Of a DNA stretch of 64,000 nt, positions 52,984-61,673 are shown one piece after another. Source of the stretch: Roseibium sp. MMSF_3544 (lineage in GTDB: Bacteria; Pseudomonadota; Alphaproteobacteria; Rhizobiales; Stappiaceae). A model generated the notes under the pieces. That model did not search any database. It saw only the letters and a program-made list of their open reading frames with translations, and had not been told where the DNA came from. The stretch spans positions 186,001 through 250,000 of the forward strand of contig NZ_JASHKA010000008.1 in the NCBI RefSeq assembly GCF_030732845.1, in the 5' to 3' direction. The number at the start of each line of letters is the position of its first letter. The first letter of the stretch is position 1. The translations under genes and the position numbers were made by a program.

Positions 52984-53629
52984 GGTAAGGCTCCCAAAGA
53001 TCGAGGCGCACAGTAAGCTTCGGGTCGCTGTCCGGCCCCCAGATGTCTGGCCCTTCGAAAACGACGCCATATAGCCAGGTTGGCTGTTCGCCAAGCCCCT
53101 GTGCGTTCGTGTCCGGAAAGACGTGAACGCCGTGGACTGCCTCGATTGTTCCAACGGTATCGCGGGCATAGCGCGGCAGGCGGGTATGGTGTTCCGGGTT
53201 CATGCGTTTGGTCCGGATCCTGTCGCCCGGTTTGAACCGCGCCGGCTGGTTCTCCGGCCTGTCCACCGGCCCGCCTCTGGCCAGAATGCCGGCAACGTTT
53301 TCCGCCTTCATCACCTGCTTGATCTCTTTCGCAGGTGAGGTGGCATGACCAGCGTCAATTTCATCCCGGCCGGCAAGACCGTTTTCAACGAGCAGCTTTT
53401 GCAGCCCAAGTGTCCAGATTTCGTAATAGCTGGAGGACAGGTAAACCGGGGGCGGAAGCGACTCCCTGGCGAAACGCGAACGGTCGAGCGTCCATGAGCC
53501 GGTGGCGCCCATGGCCAGTGTGACCGCGAAGGCGCGTTCTTCCCACTTGGCGTGGAAGTTCGGCTCGTTTTCCTCCAGTTCGATGGGACCGAAGCCCATC
53601 TGCCCGCCGAGATCGTGCGCGCCGTTCAT
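52970..53629 (-). CDS. nthB: nitrile hydratase beta subunit
   Basis: This 219-residue beta subunit opens [17 protein letters not shown] and has the SH3-like C-terminal domain ([30 protein letters not shown]..., [10 protein letters not shown]). With the alpha subunit it forms the nitrile hydratase that converts nitriles to amides. It overlaps the alpha stop by 4 bases, and the activator starts inside its end. Confidence 0.92.
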   Translation of the reverse strand: MNGAHDLGGQMGFGPIELEENEPNFHAKWEERAFAVTLAMGATGSWTLDRSRFARESLPPPVYLSSSYYEIWTLGLQKLLVENGLAGRDEIDAGHATSPAKEIKQVMKAENVAGILARGGPVDRPENQPARFKPGDRIRTKRMNPEHHTRLPRYARDTVGTIEAVHGVHVFPDTNAQGLGEQPTWLYGVVFEGPDIWGPDSDPKLTVRLDLWEPYLDPV

Positions 53630-54252
53630 GCGGCCTCCTCCAGCTTGGAGGGATCAAGAGCGAGGCCCGTGCCGATCATGCTGTCGCGGGTGACGAGTTC
53701 GGCGAGTTTTTGCTCACTCCATCCGTCAGTCCCTGCAGGACGTTGCGGCACAACGAGGTAACGGACTTCCGCAGTCGAGTCCCAGACCTTGATGTTCGTT
53801 TGCTCAGGCAAACTCACACCAAATTCGGCAAGCACGCCGCGTGGGTCGCGTACGGCGCGGGATCGGTAAGGGGCTGATTTGTACCAGACCGGCGGCAGTC
53901 CGAGCACTGTCCACGGATAGCAGGAACAAAGGGTGCAGACGACCATGTTGTGGGTTTCTGCCGTATTCTCGACCGCCACCATGTGTTCGCCCTGGCGTCC
54001 CGTAAAGCCGAGCTCGGCGATCGCAGCGGTCGCGTCGTTCATCAAACGGGCATGGTAGTCGGGATCCGCCCAGGCTTTTGCCACCACCATGGCACCGTTT
54101 TTCGGACCGATTTTCGTCTCATAGGTCTCGATCAGCTCGTCGAGCGCGGGCGGATCGATATAGCCCTTTTCGGTCAACAGCGTTTCCAGAGCGCGCACGC
54201 GCAACTCGATATCGGATAGCTCTGAATGCTCATGATCATGATCGTGGGACAC
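53626..54252 (-). CDS. nthA: nitrile hydratase alpha subunit, cobalt type
   Basis: This 208-residue alpha subunit has metal-claw motif [10 protein letters not shown] (C106, C109, S110, C111). Thr in CTLC marks the cobalt type (iron types have CSLC). The N-terminus [11 protein letters not shown] is His/Asp-rich and could bind metal. GTG start at 54252, preceded by AGGAGCCC. It is the first gene of an operon with beta, activator and ICMT-like genes. No amidase is in the window, so the amide product may leave or be used elsewhere. Confidence 0.92.
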   Translation of the reverse strand: MSHDHDHEHSELSDIELRVRALETLLTEKGYIDPPALDELIETYETKIGPKNGAMVVAKAWADPDYHARLMNDATAAIAELGFTGRQGEHMVAVENTAETHNMVVCTLCSCYPWTVLGLPPVWYKSAPYRSRAVRDPRGVLAEFGVSLPEQTNIKVWDSTAEVRYLVVPQRPAGTDGWSEQKLAELVTRDSMIGTGLALDPSKLEEAA

Positions 54253-54362
54253 GGAGGGCTCCTTGGTCGGTTGGGCACATTTGATGGTCCCCGGCGCAAC
54301 CTGTCAATCGGCCAAGTGCGCCAGGGTGATCAATCCGATTTGAACAGGCCGGCGCCATTCGG

Positions 54363-54932
54363 TTAGCGCGCCGTCCTAATCCGCGCCATCGAGTAGGCAT
54401 CGACAAATTGCCCCGCACGAAAGGCAAACTCTGACAATGTGCCTTCGATCTCGAAACCGAAACGACGGTAAAGCTTGATGGCAGGTTCGTTGTCAATGAA
54501 GACGGTCAGCTCCAGACGGCGCAGGTTCATCCAGTTGTCCGCGATATCGATCATCTCTCCCATTAGGGCGCTGCCGATGCCGCGGCCCGAATAGGCGTCG
54601 TGCACGCCCATACCGAGGCTGGCCGCATGGCTTCGGCGGCCCTCGTGGCGGGAGAAGCCTCCGTGCGCAACAAGCCGTCCATCCATCAGTCCCACCAAAG
54701 AGACGGCCGTGTTGCTGTGTTGTTGCAATCTCTGCTCCACCCCGGCAAGGCTCGGGTAGGGCAGCCGCAGCGTTCCGGCGCGAAAGGTCGGCTGGCTCTG
54801 CAGTTCTACAATACCTTTTGCATCGCCTGGCGCGGTTGCGCGAATGGTCAAACCCTCTGGCCAAACGCGCACAGGGTCGCCCGGTTTGTCTGGAGGGGAT
54901 GGCGTTTCGTTGGGTATCATCAGTGCTCTCAT
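54363..54932 (-). CDS. GNAT N-acetyltransferase
   Basis: This 189-residue GNAT protein has the acetyl-CoA loop region GVHDAYSGRGIGSALMGEMIDIA and the C-terminal EPAIKLYRRFGFEIEGT strand typical of RimJ/RimL- or PhnO-like acetyltransferases. The N-terminal 25 residues (Pro-rich) are poorly conserved in type; an ATG at 54920 would shorten the protein by four residues. It is upstream of the nitrile hydratase operon with its own promoter (110-base gap). Confidence 0.8.
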   Translation of the reverse strand: MRALMIPNETPSPPDKPGDPVRVWPEGLTIRATAPGDAKGIVELQSQPTFRAGTLRLPYPSLAGVEQRLQQHSNTAVSLVGLMDGRLVAHGGFSRHEGRRSHAASLGMGVHDAYSGRGIGSALMGEMIDIADNWMNLRRLELTVFIDNEPAIKLYRRFGFEIEGTLSEFAFRAGQFVDAYSMARIRTAR

Positions 54933-55220
54933 TCCTGAAAGGCTCGAGAGCAGGACCTCAAATGTTCAACCCTGCATCTCGGAGCAAGGTTGCAAGGGGT
55001 CGTTTCAGAACTCAGACACGAACGACCGCCTCGCGTTCCCTGCGGGAACGACGATGGACATGGTCAGTAGATGTGTCGTCATGGTTTTCATGGCGCGACA
55101 ATTACCAATTGTGAGTCCCTTGTCAATTCGCCACCAGATAAATTGGATTGGGGGCAACTGCGACAATGCGTTTTGAAAGTCGCTCTGAAAGCGGCAGAGT
55201 TTGGGGTCAGGACCAGGACC
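54933..55220. other. intergenic region between GNAT and MsrA-like genes
   Basis: This 288-base region has no credible gene. It carries a compact hairpin, CGTTCCC-TGC-GGGAACG (55034-55050), whose function is unclear. Promoters for the two divergent neighbours are expected here. The frame leading into the MsrA-like gene starts at 55071 but lacks a ribosome site there. Confidence 0.4.
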
Positions 55221-55736
55221 ATGATGACGGAGGCAGAGGTGAAGATCGGGTTGGGCGGCGGATGCCACTGGTGCACGGAAGCCGTCTTTCAGGCAATCGC
55301 CGGAATTTCAAAGGTGGAGCAGGGCTTCATTCGCTCCGATCCGCCAGATGACAGCTGGTCGGAAGCCGTCGTCGTGACTTTCGACCCGGTCGCCTTGCCG
55401 CTGGAAAGCCTGATAGAAATCCACCTCAGAACCCATTCCAGCACCTCGCACCACAAGATGCGGGGCAAGTACCGGTCGGCGGTCTACGTCTACGATGCCG
55501 GGACGGGCGTCAAGGTCGGACGTATTCTGCGCGCCTTGCAGCGGGAGTTCGAAGACCCCCTTGTGACCTTGGTGCTCACGCTGACGGAATTCAAAGCGTC
55601 CGATCAACGATTCCAGAATTACTACGCCACCGACCCGGACCGGCCCTTCTGCAAGACCTATATCGACCCGAAACTGGCACTGCTCAGAAAGCGCTTTGGA
55701 AGCAGTTTGCGGGAGAATACCGAAGCTGCTGAGTAG
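55221..55736 (+). CDS. MsrA-like peptide methionine sulfoxide reductase, divergent
   Basis: This protein of about 171 residues has an MsrA-type active site GGGCHWCTE (Cys15, Glu20). Canonical MsrA has GGCFW, so the Phe is replaced by His. The MsrA fold continues with WSEAVVVTFDPVALPLESLIEIHLRTH and SAVYVYDAGTG. It probably reduces Met-S-sulfoxide or a related small sulfoxide. Two adjacent ATGs (55221, 55224) both fit. The frame extends to 55071 without a site. It is followed 9 bases later by a repeat element. Confidence 0.72.
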   Translation: MMTEAEVKIGLGGGCHWCTEAVFQAIAGISKVEQGFIRSDPPDDSWSEAVVVTFDPVALPLESLIEIHLRTHSSTSHHKMRGKYRSAVYVYDAGTGVKVGRILRALQREFEDPLVTLVLTLTEFKASDQRFQNYYATDPDRPFCKTYIDPKLALLRKRFGSSLRENTEAAE

Positions 55737-55745
55737 CTATTGACA

Positions 55746-55886
55746 GTCATCCCCGACTTGATCGGGGATCCAATGGCCGTTCAATCCGAGACCTTCATGT
55801 CACGTCTCCCCGGGACGGCATCAAGCGCACTTTACTTTCACAAGTGCTTCGGAATTGAGTGGATCCCCGATCAAGTCGGGGATGAC
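55746..55886. repeat. REPIN-like element with 27-base inverted ends
   Basis: Perfect 27-base inverted repeats, 55746-55772 and 55860-55886, each contain a smaller palindrome, CCCCGA-CTTGA-TCGGGG. The central 87 bases are non-coding. The structure is that of a REP doublet/MITE. The CCCCGACTTGATCGGGG-type end is common in alphaproteobacterial genomes, from memory. It lies between the MsrA-like gene and the glycan operon. Confidence 0.8.
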
Positions 55887-55918
55887 ACCGCGAATTGAAG
55901 TGGCACCCAACCATTCAA

Positions 55919-56677
55919 TTACCCAAACAACGCCTTCACTCCCGGCCACTCCGCGCCGTTGTGATGCGCTGCAATTGCCAGAAACTCTTCCAGAAATTCA
56001 AAACAGCCTTCGTCGTGCGCCAGATGGTGTGTCAGCAGTCCGACCGGTTCGGCGCGCACATTTCGCCGGCGCGTGAGCTGCAGGTCGAAGCGCAGGCGAG
56101 CGCTTTCCCAACCGATGAAGCGGACCTGCTTCTTCCATTTCAAAATGTCGATATGCGATTGAACCTGGTGGTCGCGCGGGAAGTTGTGCCAGGTGAAAGT
56201 GGAGAGCCCTGGCAGCCCGATACCGGGAAGGCGCCGTGAGATCTCCGGGTCGATACGGTTCCAGGGTGGGACGATTGCCGGAATGAATTTTTCGCCAAAG
56301 AGCTGTTCGAGCCTGGTTCTGCCCTCGGCAAGCTGCGTCATCAATTCGTCCGGATCGCGCCGGGATCCGAGTTCGGCCGCTTTTTCACGCCTTTCCTTGA
56401 GCTGGAAATTTTTGTGCTGCCAGCCATGTTGCAGAACGACGGCGTGCGGTTCGCTGGCAAGCCGGTCCGCGAGCGCCTTTGTGGCATCCTTTGGAATGAC
56501 GGCAAGGGCCAAGTCGATCCGGTGCTGATTGGCAAGCGCCAGCATCCGGTCGAGGGCAGGGGACGGCTCGATCGCATCGTCGTCCCGCCACCAGAACCTG
56601 ACCTTGCGGCCACGGTCGGCAAACCAGTCGAGGTGTGCGGTCAATTCATTTTTGAAACGGTGCAGGTCGGACTTCAT
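55919..56677 (-). CDS. polysaccharide deacetylase-like protein
   Basis: This 252-residue protein has the NodB-fold motifs: RDDDA (D32-D34), HGWQH (H84 and H88, HxxxH), IVPPWNR (137-141) and a late LTHHLAHDE. It probably removes N-acetyl or other acyl groups from a sugar, acting with the glycosyltransferases upstream. It is the last gene of the five-gene minus-strand operon. Its ATG overlaps the upstream glycosyltransferase stop. The catalytic residues look complete. Confidence 0.72.
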   Translation of the reverse strand: MKSDLHRFKNELTAHLDWFADRGRKVRFWWRDDDAIEPSPALDRMLALANQHRIDLALAVIPKDATKALADRLASEPHAVVLQHGWQHKNFQLKERREKAAELGSRRDPDELMTQLAEGRTRLEQLFGEKFIPAIVPPWNRIDPEISRRLPGIGLPGLSTFTWHNFPRDHQVQSHIDILKWKKQVRFIGWESARLRFDLQLTRRRNVRAEPVGLLTHHLAHDEGCFEFLEEFLAIAAHHNGAEWPGVKALFG

Positions 56678-57828
56678 GCGTTTCGGGTTTCCAGGTCTTT
56701 GATCAGAATGTCGGCACTCTTGTCCGCGCCGCCGAGCAACACCTGGTGATGGCTGCGCGGCAGGGCAAGGGCATCGTCGATCGCCGCTGCGAGTCGTTCC
56801 GGCGTCAATCCCGTTTCGGGCGCAACGATCGCCCGTCCGTGCCGTGCGAGCGCTTCGGCGCGTTGGGTCTGCTCGGTCTCGTTCTCCTGCGCAAACGGAA
56901 CGAACACTGCCGGGACACCAGCAATCAGGATGTCGAGAACGGTGTTATAGCCGGCCTGGCTCACCGACAGGCGTGCCCGTTTCAAGAGGTCCGGAAAATC
57001 CCGGCGGGCCCGCTCGACGATGACACCGTCCGTTGCACTTTTTTCGTATATGGCGAAGGCGTCGTCGGAAACGTCGTGGCCAATCAGGACGCGCCAGACA
57101 GCGTCTTCGGCGCGGCGGCAAAGCGGCCTGGCGTCAAGGGCGGCAGAGAGCAGACTTTCCGCCACCGCGCCGCCGCCACAGGAAATGACGATTTCGTCGT
57201 CCCCGTCTGCTCCCTTGGCTTCTGGACGTGTGTCTCCACCGACATACCCCGTGTAGCGCACCAGATGATCAACGCGTTCCGCAAACGGAAAGCTGTCGGC
57301 AAGCTGGATGAAATCCGGGTCGGCGTGGATCAGAACGCGGTCATAGTATTTGAGCGCCTGATCTGCCATCCATTCTTCTTTCCAGAGTTCTTTCTTGCGA
57401 ACCAGAATATCTCGGATTGAAGTGGCAATGAGCGGCGGCCTGACTTTCGCCTTTGCGTGTTCGAGGAGTGGTGTCAGCTCGAAACCAAGTTGTCGGCGGC
57501 CGAAAGGATAGGTCTCGGTCAGCACCAAATCGAATTCGTCCGCTTCAAACGCTTGAATCGATGCATTAACACGGTCCGATTTCCATTTATCGTCAATATC
57601 TTGCCCATCCAGCGTGACAAGGCGCTTGAAGGCTGCGTCCGGGCTCTTGCAGGCGGGCAGTTCGACGATCTTGAGCGGTCCGGTGTCGAGGGTTGGCGGA
57701 ATCTTGTTGCCGCTGGCCAGCGTGATATCGACGCCCTTTGCCGCCAGTGCCTTGCCGATGCCGGTTGCGCGGACCACGTGACCGGTGCCGAGCAGATGTT
57801 GAACGTGGATAAAGGCCTTGAAGCGCAC
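56674..57828 (-). CDS. glycosyltransferase, MurG-like (GT-B)
   Basis: This protein of about 384 residues has an N-terminal nucleotide-binding GTGHVVRATGIGKAL motif (GxGHxxR, MurG-like) and a C-terminal GGGAVAESL...LSVSQAGYNTVLDILIAGVPAVFVPF region, the GT28 pattern for donor-sugar binding. The donor is unknown. I chose the GTG at 57828, preceded by AAAGG, because the ATG at 57855 overlaps the neighbour by 23 bases. It shares its family with the protein at 60237-61454. Confidence 0.72.
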   Translation of the reverse strand: MRFKAFIHVQHLLGTGHVVRATGIGKALAAKGVDITLASGNKIPPTLDTGPLKIVELPACKSPDAAFKRLVTLDGQDIDDKWKSDRVNASIQAFEADEFDLVLTETYPFGRRQLGFELTPLLEHAKAKVRPPLIATSIRDILVRKKELWKEEWMADQALKYYDRVLIHADPDFIQLADSFPFAERVDHLVRYTGYVGGDTRPEAKGADGDDEIVISCGGGAVAESLLSAALDARPLCRRAEDAVWRVLIGHDVSDDAFAIYEKSATDGVIVERARRDFPDLLKRARLSVSQAGYNTVLDILIAGVPAVFVPFAQENETEQTQRAEALARHGRAIVAPETGLTPERLAAAIDDALALPRSHHQVLLGGADKSADILIKDLETRNA

Positions 57829-57832
57829 CAGT

Positions 57833-58951
57833 CTATGCCTTTGCGATCTTTGCATGATTGGAAACGGCCCGCTGGACCAAGGCTTCGAGCCGCGCGGCGC
57901 CCGCGCTTAGCGTGTGCTTTGCAGCGACGTGATCGTACGCGGCTTGACCCATCCTGTACGCCAATTCCGGGTGCTCGATAACTTTCCTGACGTTCTCGGC
58001 AAAGGCAGCAGCATTGCCTTCAGGAGACAGCAAACCCGTTGATCCGTTCACGACAATGTCGGGAACGCCGAACGTGTCCCCTGCGATCACTCCGGTGCCG
58101 GTGGCCTGGGCTTCCAGGAAGACAAGTCCAAACGCTTCGCGGATGGCCGGCCAGACCAGAAGATCGTGGCAAGCATATTGTTCTGGAACCTCGTTCGGCA
58201 GCAGCGCTCCGAGCCAGGTGGTTCTGCTCTCGGGCAAGAGCGCCAGAATATGATCCTTTGCCGGACCATCACCGACGATTGTGAGGTGCCAGGGCAGATC
58301 GACCAGACTTGCAAGCGCTTCTGCCAGAACCTCGTAAGAGCGCGTCTTGTCGCCCTCCCGCATCATGCCGACAGCAAGCAGCTTCAAAGGTTGACTGGCC
58401 GCAGGACGGCGGGGCACCGCTGCAGCCTGAAACGGAGCTGCATCCAGAAACGGCAACAGCACCGTCAGGCGTTCAACCGGAACCACCTCCCGCAAACACT
58501 CCGCGTCCGCGTTCTGGATCGCTGCAACCGCGTCGGCCCTTTGCAGAGCCGCGTCGGCGGCTGCAAAGCCGAAGGCCCAGTTCCCGGTCCGGCGTTTTGG
58601 TGCGCGACTGGCTTCGACGATGGCGTAGGGCAGGTCGAACCGGTCTGCGAGAAACGGCCCGATCCAATCCGGGGCCTTGTGGTAAAGATGATAGGTGAGA
58701 AAGAGATCAGGCTTGTAGGCCTCGCGCGACCAGTCCTCAGCGATCTTGTCTGCTTCAGCAAGAGCCTCCGACTTGACCTGCGCCTGGAGTGCGTCGCTGC
58801 CGTCCTTGCGCCACGCCCGGAAGGTGCTCGCAACGCGAACCTCGTGTCCAGCCGTTTCAAGTGCCTTCACAATCAGGCGCCCCATGGTCCTGTCGCCGGA
58901 TGGTACCGGATGATCAAGGGGTTTCATGGGTGCGGTGAAGGCGATTTTCAT
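57833..58951 (-). CDS. glycosyltransferase family 4
   Basis: This 372-residue GT-B enzyme opens MKIAFTAPMKPLDHPVPSGDRTMG and has the family 4 E-x7-E-like region (REAFGLVFLEAQATGTGVIA) and a donor loop (VGMMREGDKTRSYEVLAEAL). It uses a nucleotide-sugar, adding a sugar to a lipid- or glycan-acceptor. It is 21 bases from the next upstream gene and nearly abuts the GT-B gene downstream. Confidence 0.82.
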   Translation of the reverse strand: MKIAFTAPMKPLDHPVPSGDRTMGRLIVKALETAGHEVRVASTFRAWRKDGSDALQAQVKSEALAEADKIAEDWSREAYKPDLFLTYHLYHKAPDWIGPFLADRFDLPYAIVEASRAPKRRTGNWAFGFAAADAALQRADAVAAIQNADAECLREVVPVERLTVLLPFLDAAPFQAAAVPRRPAASQPLKLLAVGMMREGDKTRSYEVLAEALASLVDLPWHLTIVGDGPAKDHILALLPESRTTWLGALLPNEVPEQYACHDLLVWPAIREAFGLVFLEAQATGTGVIAGDTFGVPDIVVNGSTGLLSPEGNAAAFAENVRKVIEHPELAYRMGQAAYDHVAAKHTLSAGAARLEALVQRAVSNHAKIAKA

Positions 58952-58972
58952 GAACGCTTACTTCGTCGGGTT

Positions 58973-60193
58973 TCACAGTACTTTGCGAAACTTCTCGGCA
59001 AGCCGGTCGAGGCCCGGGTCGGTCGAAAAGTGCGTGCGCACCCGCTTGGCCGCCGCAAGTCCGAGACTGTGCCGCATTTGAGGATCTTTGATAAGGGCCT
59101 CAAGAGCAGCGGCCAGCTGGTCGGCGTGGCCAGGTTCTACCAGAATGCCGGTCTCCTCGTGCAGGATCAGCTCGGGAATTGCCGACACACGCGTGGACAG
59201 GCAGCACAGGCCCATCGACTGGGCTTCCATCAGCACGTTCGGCAGGCCGTCGCGGTCGCCCGTCTTTGCCAGCTTCGACGGCAACACAAACAGATCCGCC
59301 TGCTGACAGGCTGCGATCACCTCTTCTCTCGGCTGTGCGCCTCGCCAGGTGATCCGATCGGAGAGCCCGAGATTGTCAGCCATTGCCTTCAAGGCTTCTG
59401 AAAGATCTCCGCCACCGATATGTGTGAAATGCCAGTTGCAGGCTTCCGGAAGCTGCGCAAGCGCTGCCAGAAGATCGTCGTAGCCCTTTTTCTCCACGGC
59501 ACGCCCCACCGAGACAAGCCTCACCGGCTCGCTGCTGCCGTCCCGCGGCGAGACCGAGCCGGCAGGCTCCGGAAAGCCGGAAAAATCGAGGCCGTGATAG
59601 AGCAACTCGACCTTGTCCGGATCGTCGGACAGGCCCTTCAGAAAATCCACGTTCACCTTGGTGCAGGTCACACCCCAATCCGCATCATTGATCTTGGTCC
59701 TGAGATCCCACTCCGGACTGGTCCAGATGTCCTTGGCGTGGGCGGAAAACGACCACTTGCGGCCGGAAAGGTGCGCCGCGTAGCGTGCGGCTGAACATGG
59801 TGTGTGCAGGTAGTGTGTATAGATCCAGGAGATGTCGTCCGGCAGTTCATGCGCGAAAACGCAGCCCTGCGCCCACCGCCGCCTGCGGTCCGCATTGGGC
59901 TGATTGGCGAAATCCTTGTCGAACAGCGCTTTTGCGGCCGCATAGGTTGGCTGCGCTTCTGCCCATCGTTTCGCCCTGGCAACCCGTGCGGGGTCGTCCT
60001 TGACATACTCGGGCAGATACAGGATTTCGGCCGAGATTTGTCTGTGCAGCTCGTGGATATAGGGATCGTAGGGCTTGCGCAGGGCGACAATCAGTATCTC
60101 GACTCCACGCCGTTCCAGCCCCAGCATTTCCTGGGCGATGAAGGTTTCGGACAGGCGCGGGTAACCTTTGACCACAACGGCAATTCGGGACAT
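58973..60193 (-). CDS. glycosyltransferase family 4, colanic-acid type
   Basis: This 406-residue GT4 enzyme opens MSRIAVVVKGYPRLSETFIAQEMLGLERRG, the characteristic start of colanic-acid-biosynthesis-type (WcaL-like) glycosyltransferases. It has VSVGRAVEKKGYDDLLAALAQL and EAQSMGLCCLSTRVSAIPELI. The ATG at 60193 is chosen, and the frame extends further up without need. It is the second gene of the operon, 43 bases after the first. Confidence 0.85.
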   Translation of the reverse strand: MSRIAVVVKGYPRLSETFIAQEMLGLERRGVEILIVALRKPYDPYIHELHRQISAEILYLPEYVKDDPARVARAKRWAEAQPTYAAAKALFDKDFANQPNADRRRRWAQGCVFAHELPDDISWIYTHYLHTPCSAARYAAHLSGRKWSFSAHAKDIWTSPEWDLRTKINDADWGVTCTKVNVDFLKGLSDDPDKVELLYHGLDFSGFPEPAGSVSPRDGSSEPVRLVSVGRAVEKKGYDDLLAALAQLPEACNWHFTHIGGGDLSEALKAMADNLGLSDRITWRGAQPREEVIAACQQADLFVLPSKLAKTGDRDGLPNVLMEAQSMGLCCLSTRVSAIPELILHEETGILVEPGHADQLAAALEALIKDPQMRHSLGLAAAKRVRTHFSTDPGLDRLAEKFRKVL

Positions 60194-60236
60194 TGGGCAG
60201 TTCTGTTCCAGAAGTTTGTATGTGCGCTGGCAGGTG

Positions 60237-61454
60237 TCAGAAATTGACCAGTTTGCGCTCGCTATCGGGCTGTTGCGTCTCGAGGATTTCGCCGACCCGG
60301 GCAGAAATGACTTCCAGCCCATCCAGCAATTTGTCGACGCCGGCTGACGACGGCGACTTCAGCGCCGGCAGATCGGAAAGCGCAACAGCCATGAGGTCGG
60401 TATCGGGGTACCGGTCGATCGGAAGCACCTTCAAGAGACCGCTCCGTTCCGCGCGTTCTGCGCGAATAGCCTGCTCCCGGCGCGGAATGACGCGCGGGAC
60501 CATCAGTGTCGGTTTGTCGAAGGACAGGATTTCGCAGAAGGTGTTGTATCCGCCCATGCCGACAATTGCCGTTGCGTTGGCAAGATAGGGTTCGATCTGC
60601 GGCGTGAAACGGATGATCTCGACATCACGAAGATGTTCCGCGCGCTCCAGGAACTGTGCGGTTGCCGCTGCAGGCATGAACGGCCCGAGCACAATAAGTG
60701 CAGGAAAGAGCGGTCGTTGCCGCGCTTCGTAGGCCCGCATGACCCAGTCGACCATCTCCACTCCGTCACCGCCGCCGCCCGGTGTGACGAGAATGTAGGG
60801 CTCTTCGCCGAAGGGGGAGGGGGCCGGTTGCTCGAGCGCGGAAACCGGCAGCTCGCGGCGCAGGTAACCCGTATAGCGCAGCTTTTCCGTGACACTATCT
60901 GAAACACCGATCCCTTCCAGGGGATTGCAGATACCGTCGGGACCGTACACCCAGATTTCGTCGTAAAGATCCTTGAGAGCCGGGTAGACGTTCTTGCGGT
61001 CCCATTCTTCCTTCAGCACCTGCGGATCGTCCATGACGTCACGCAAGCCCAGAACAAGTCGGGTATTGCTCTGTTTCAGCGCTTCCAGCGTTCCCAGCAC
61101 CTCGCCGCGCAGGCCCAAGGGCTCCTTGTCCACAATGAATATGTCGGGGTCGAAGACCTTTGCGGTGTGTTCGATTATGGAGGAGCGGATCGCGAGCGTC
61201 TGATCGATATTGATATGAAGGGAAAGGGGGGTGTACTCGCCGTTGCGCAGCTTGATGACGCCTGGAATACGAACGAAATCGACCCGGGAGCGGAACTCGA
61301 AACTGCCGATGATAGGAGACCCTGACAGGATCAGGACGGAGAGTGTATCGAAGTCGCCGACAAGAGAGTGGGCGATTGCGCGGCATCTTCTCAAGTGACC
61401 CAGGCCGAAGGAATCATGGCTATAGATCAGTATTTTCGGCGTCTTGGAACTCAT
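60237..61454 (-). CDS. glycosyltransferase, GT28/MurG-like
   Basis: This 405-residue GT-B protein opens MSSKTPKILIYSHDSFGLGHLRRCRAIAHSL (GLGHxxR motif) and has a C-terminal VGMGGYNTFCEILSFDKPTLMVPRV donor-binding region. It is the first gene of the glycan operon, divergent from the ABC exporter at 61674. The operon order is GT, GT4, GT4, GT, deacetylase. The final product is unknown, perhaps a lipid-linked or capsular glycan. Confidence 0.8.
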   Translation of the reverse strand: MSSKTPKILIYSHDSFGLGHLRRCRAIAHSLVGDFDTLSVLILSGSPIIGSFEFRSRVDFVRIPGVIKLRNGEYTPLSLHINIDQTLAIRSSIIEHTAKVFDPDIFIVDKEPLGLRGEVLGTLEALKQSNTRLVLGLRDVMDDPQVLKEEWDRKNVYPALKDLYDEIWVYGPDGICNPLEGIGVSDSVTEKLRYTGYLRRELPVSALEQPAPSPFGEEPYILVTPGGGGDGVEMVDWVMRAYEARQRPLFPALIVLGPFMPAAATAQFLERAEHLRDVEIIRFTPQIEPYLANATAIVGMGGYNTFCEILSFDKPTLMVPRVIPRREQAIRAERAERSGLLKVLPIDRYPDTDLMAVALSDLPALKSPSSAGVDKLLDGLEVISARVGEILETQQPDSERKLVNF

Positions 61455-61603
61455 ACTGCCCCTGAATTTGTAAAGCTGCCCCCGGGAGCTTATGTCTCAA
61501 TTTATTGGCCGTTGTCACGTCCGGATATGCACGAACACGTGATTTTTGGCGGAGAGTGGTTTTAAACTGTTTGGGTCAAATGCTAATCCTGGCTGGCGCT
61601 TCG

Positions 61604-61629
61604 AATTTGGATCGCTAATATACCAAATT
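61604..61629. promoter_or_regulatory. dyad in the glycan operon/exporter intergenic region
   Basis: AATTTGG (61604-61610) and CCAAATT (61623-61629) form an inverted repeat with a 12-base spacer in the 219-base divergent gap, 45 bases upstream of the exporter ATG. It could be an operator for both transcripts. The gap is AT-rich and must hold both promoters. Confidence 0.4.
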
Positions 61630-61673
61630 GGTCTGCTTGAACATAATAGATCCATAAGTGTTTGGACAAGTTA

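Noticed and set aside
58166-59401. 411-residue plus-strand open frame over the glycosyltransferase genes
   Set aside because: It spans two real minus-strand genes; its residue composition is typical of a shadow.
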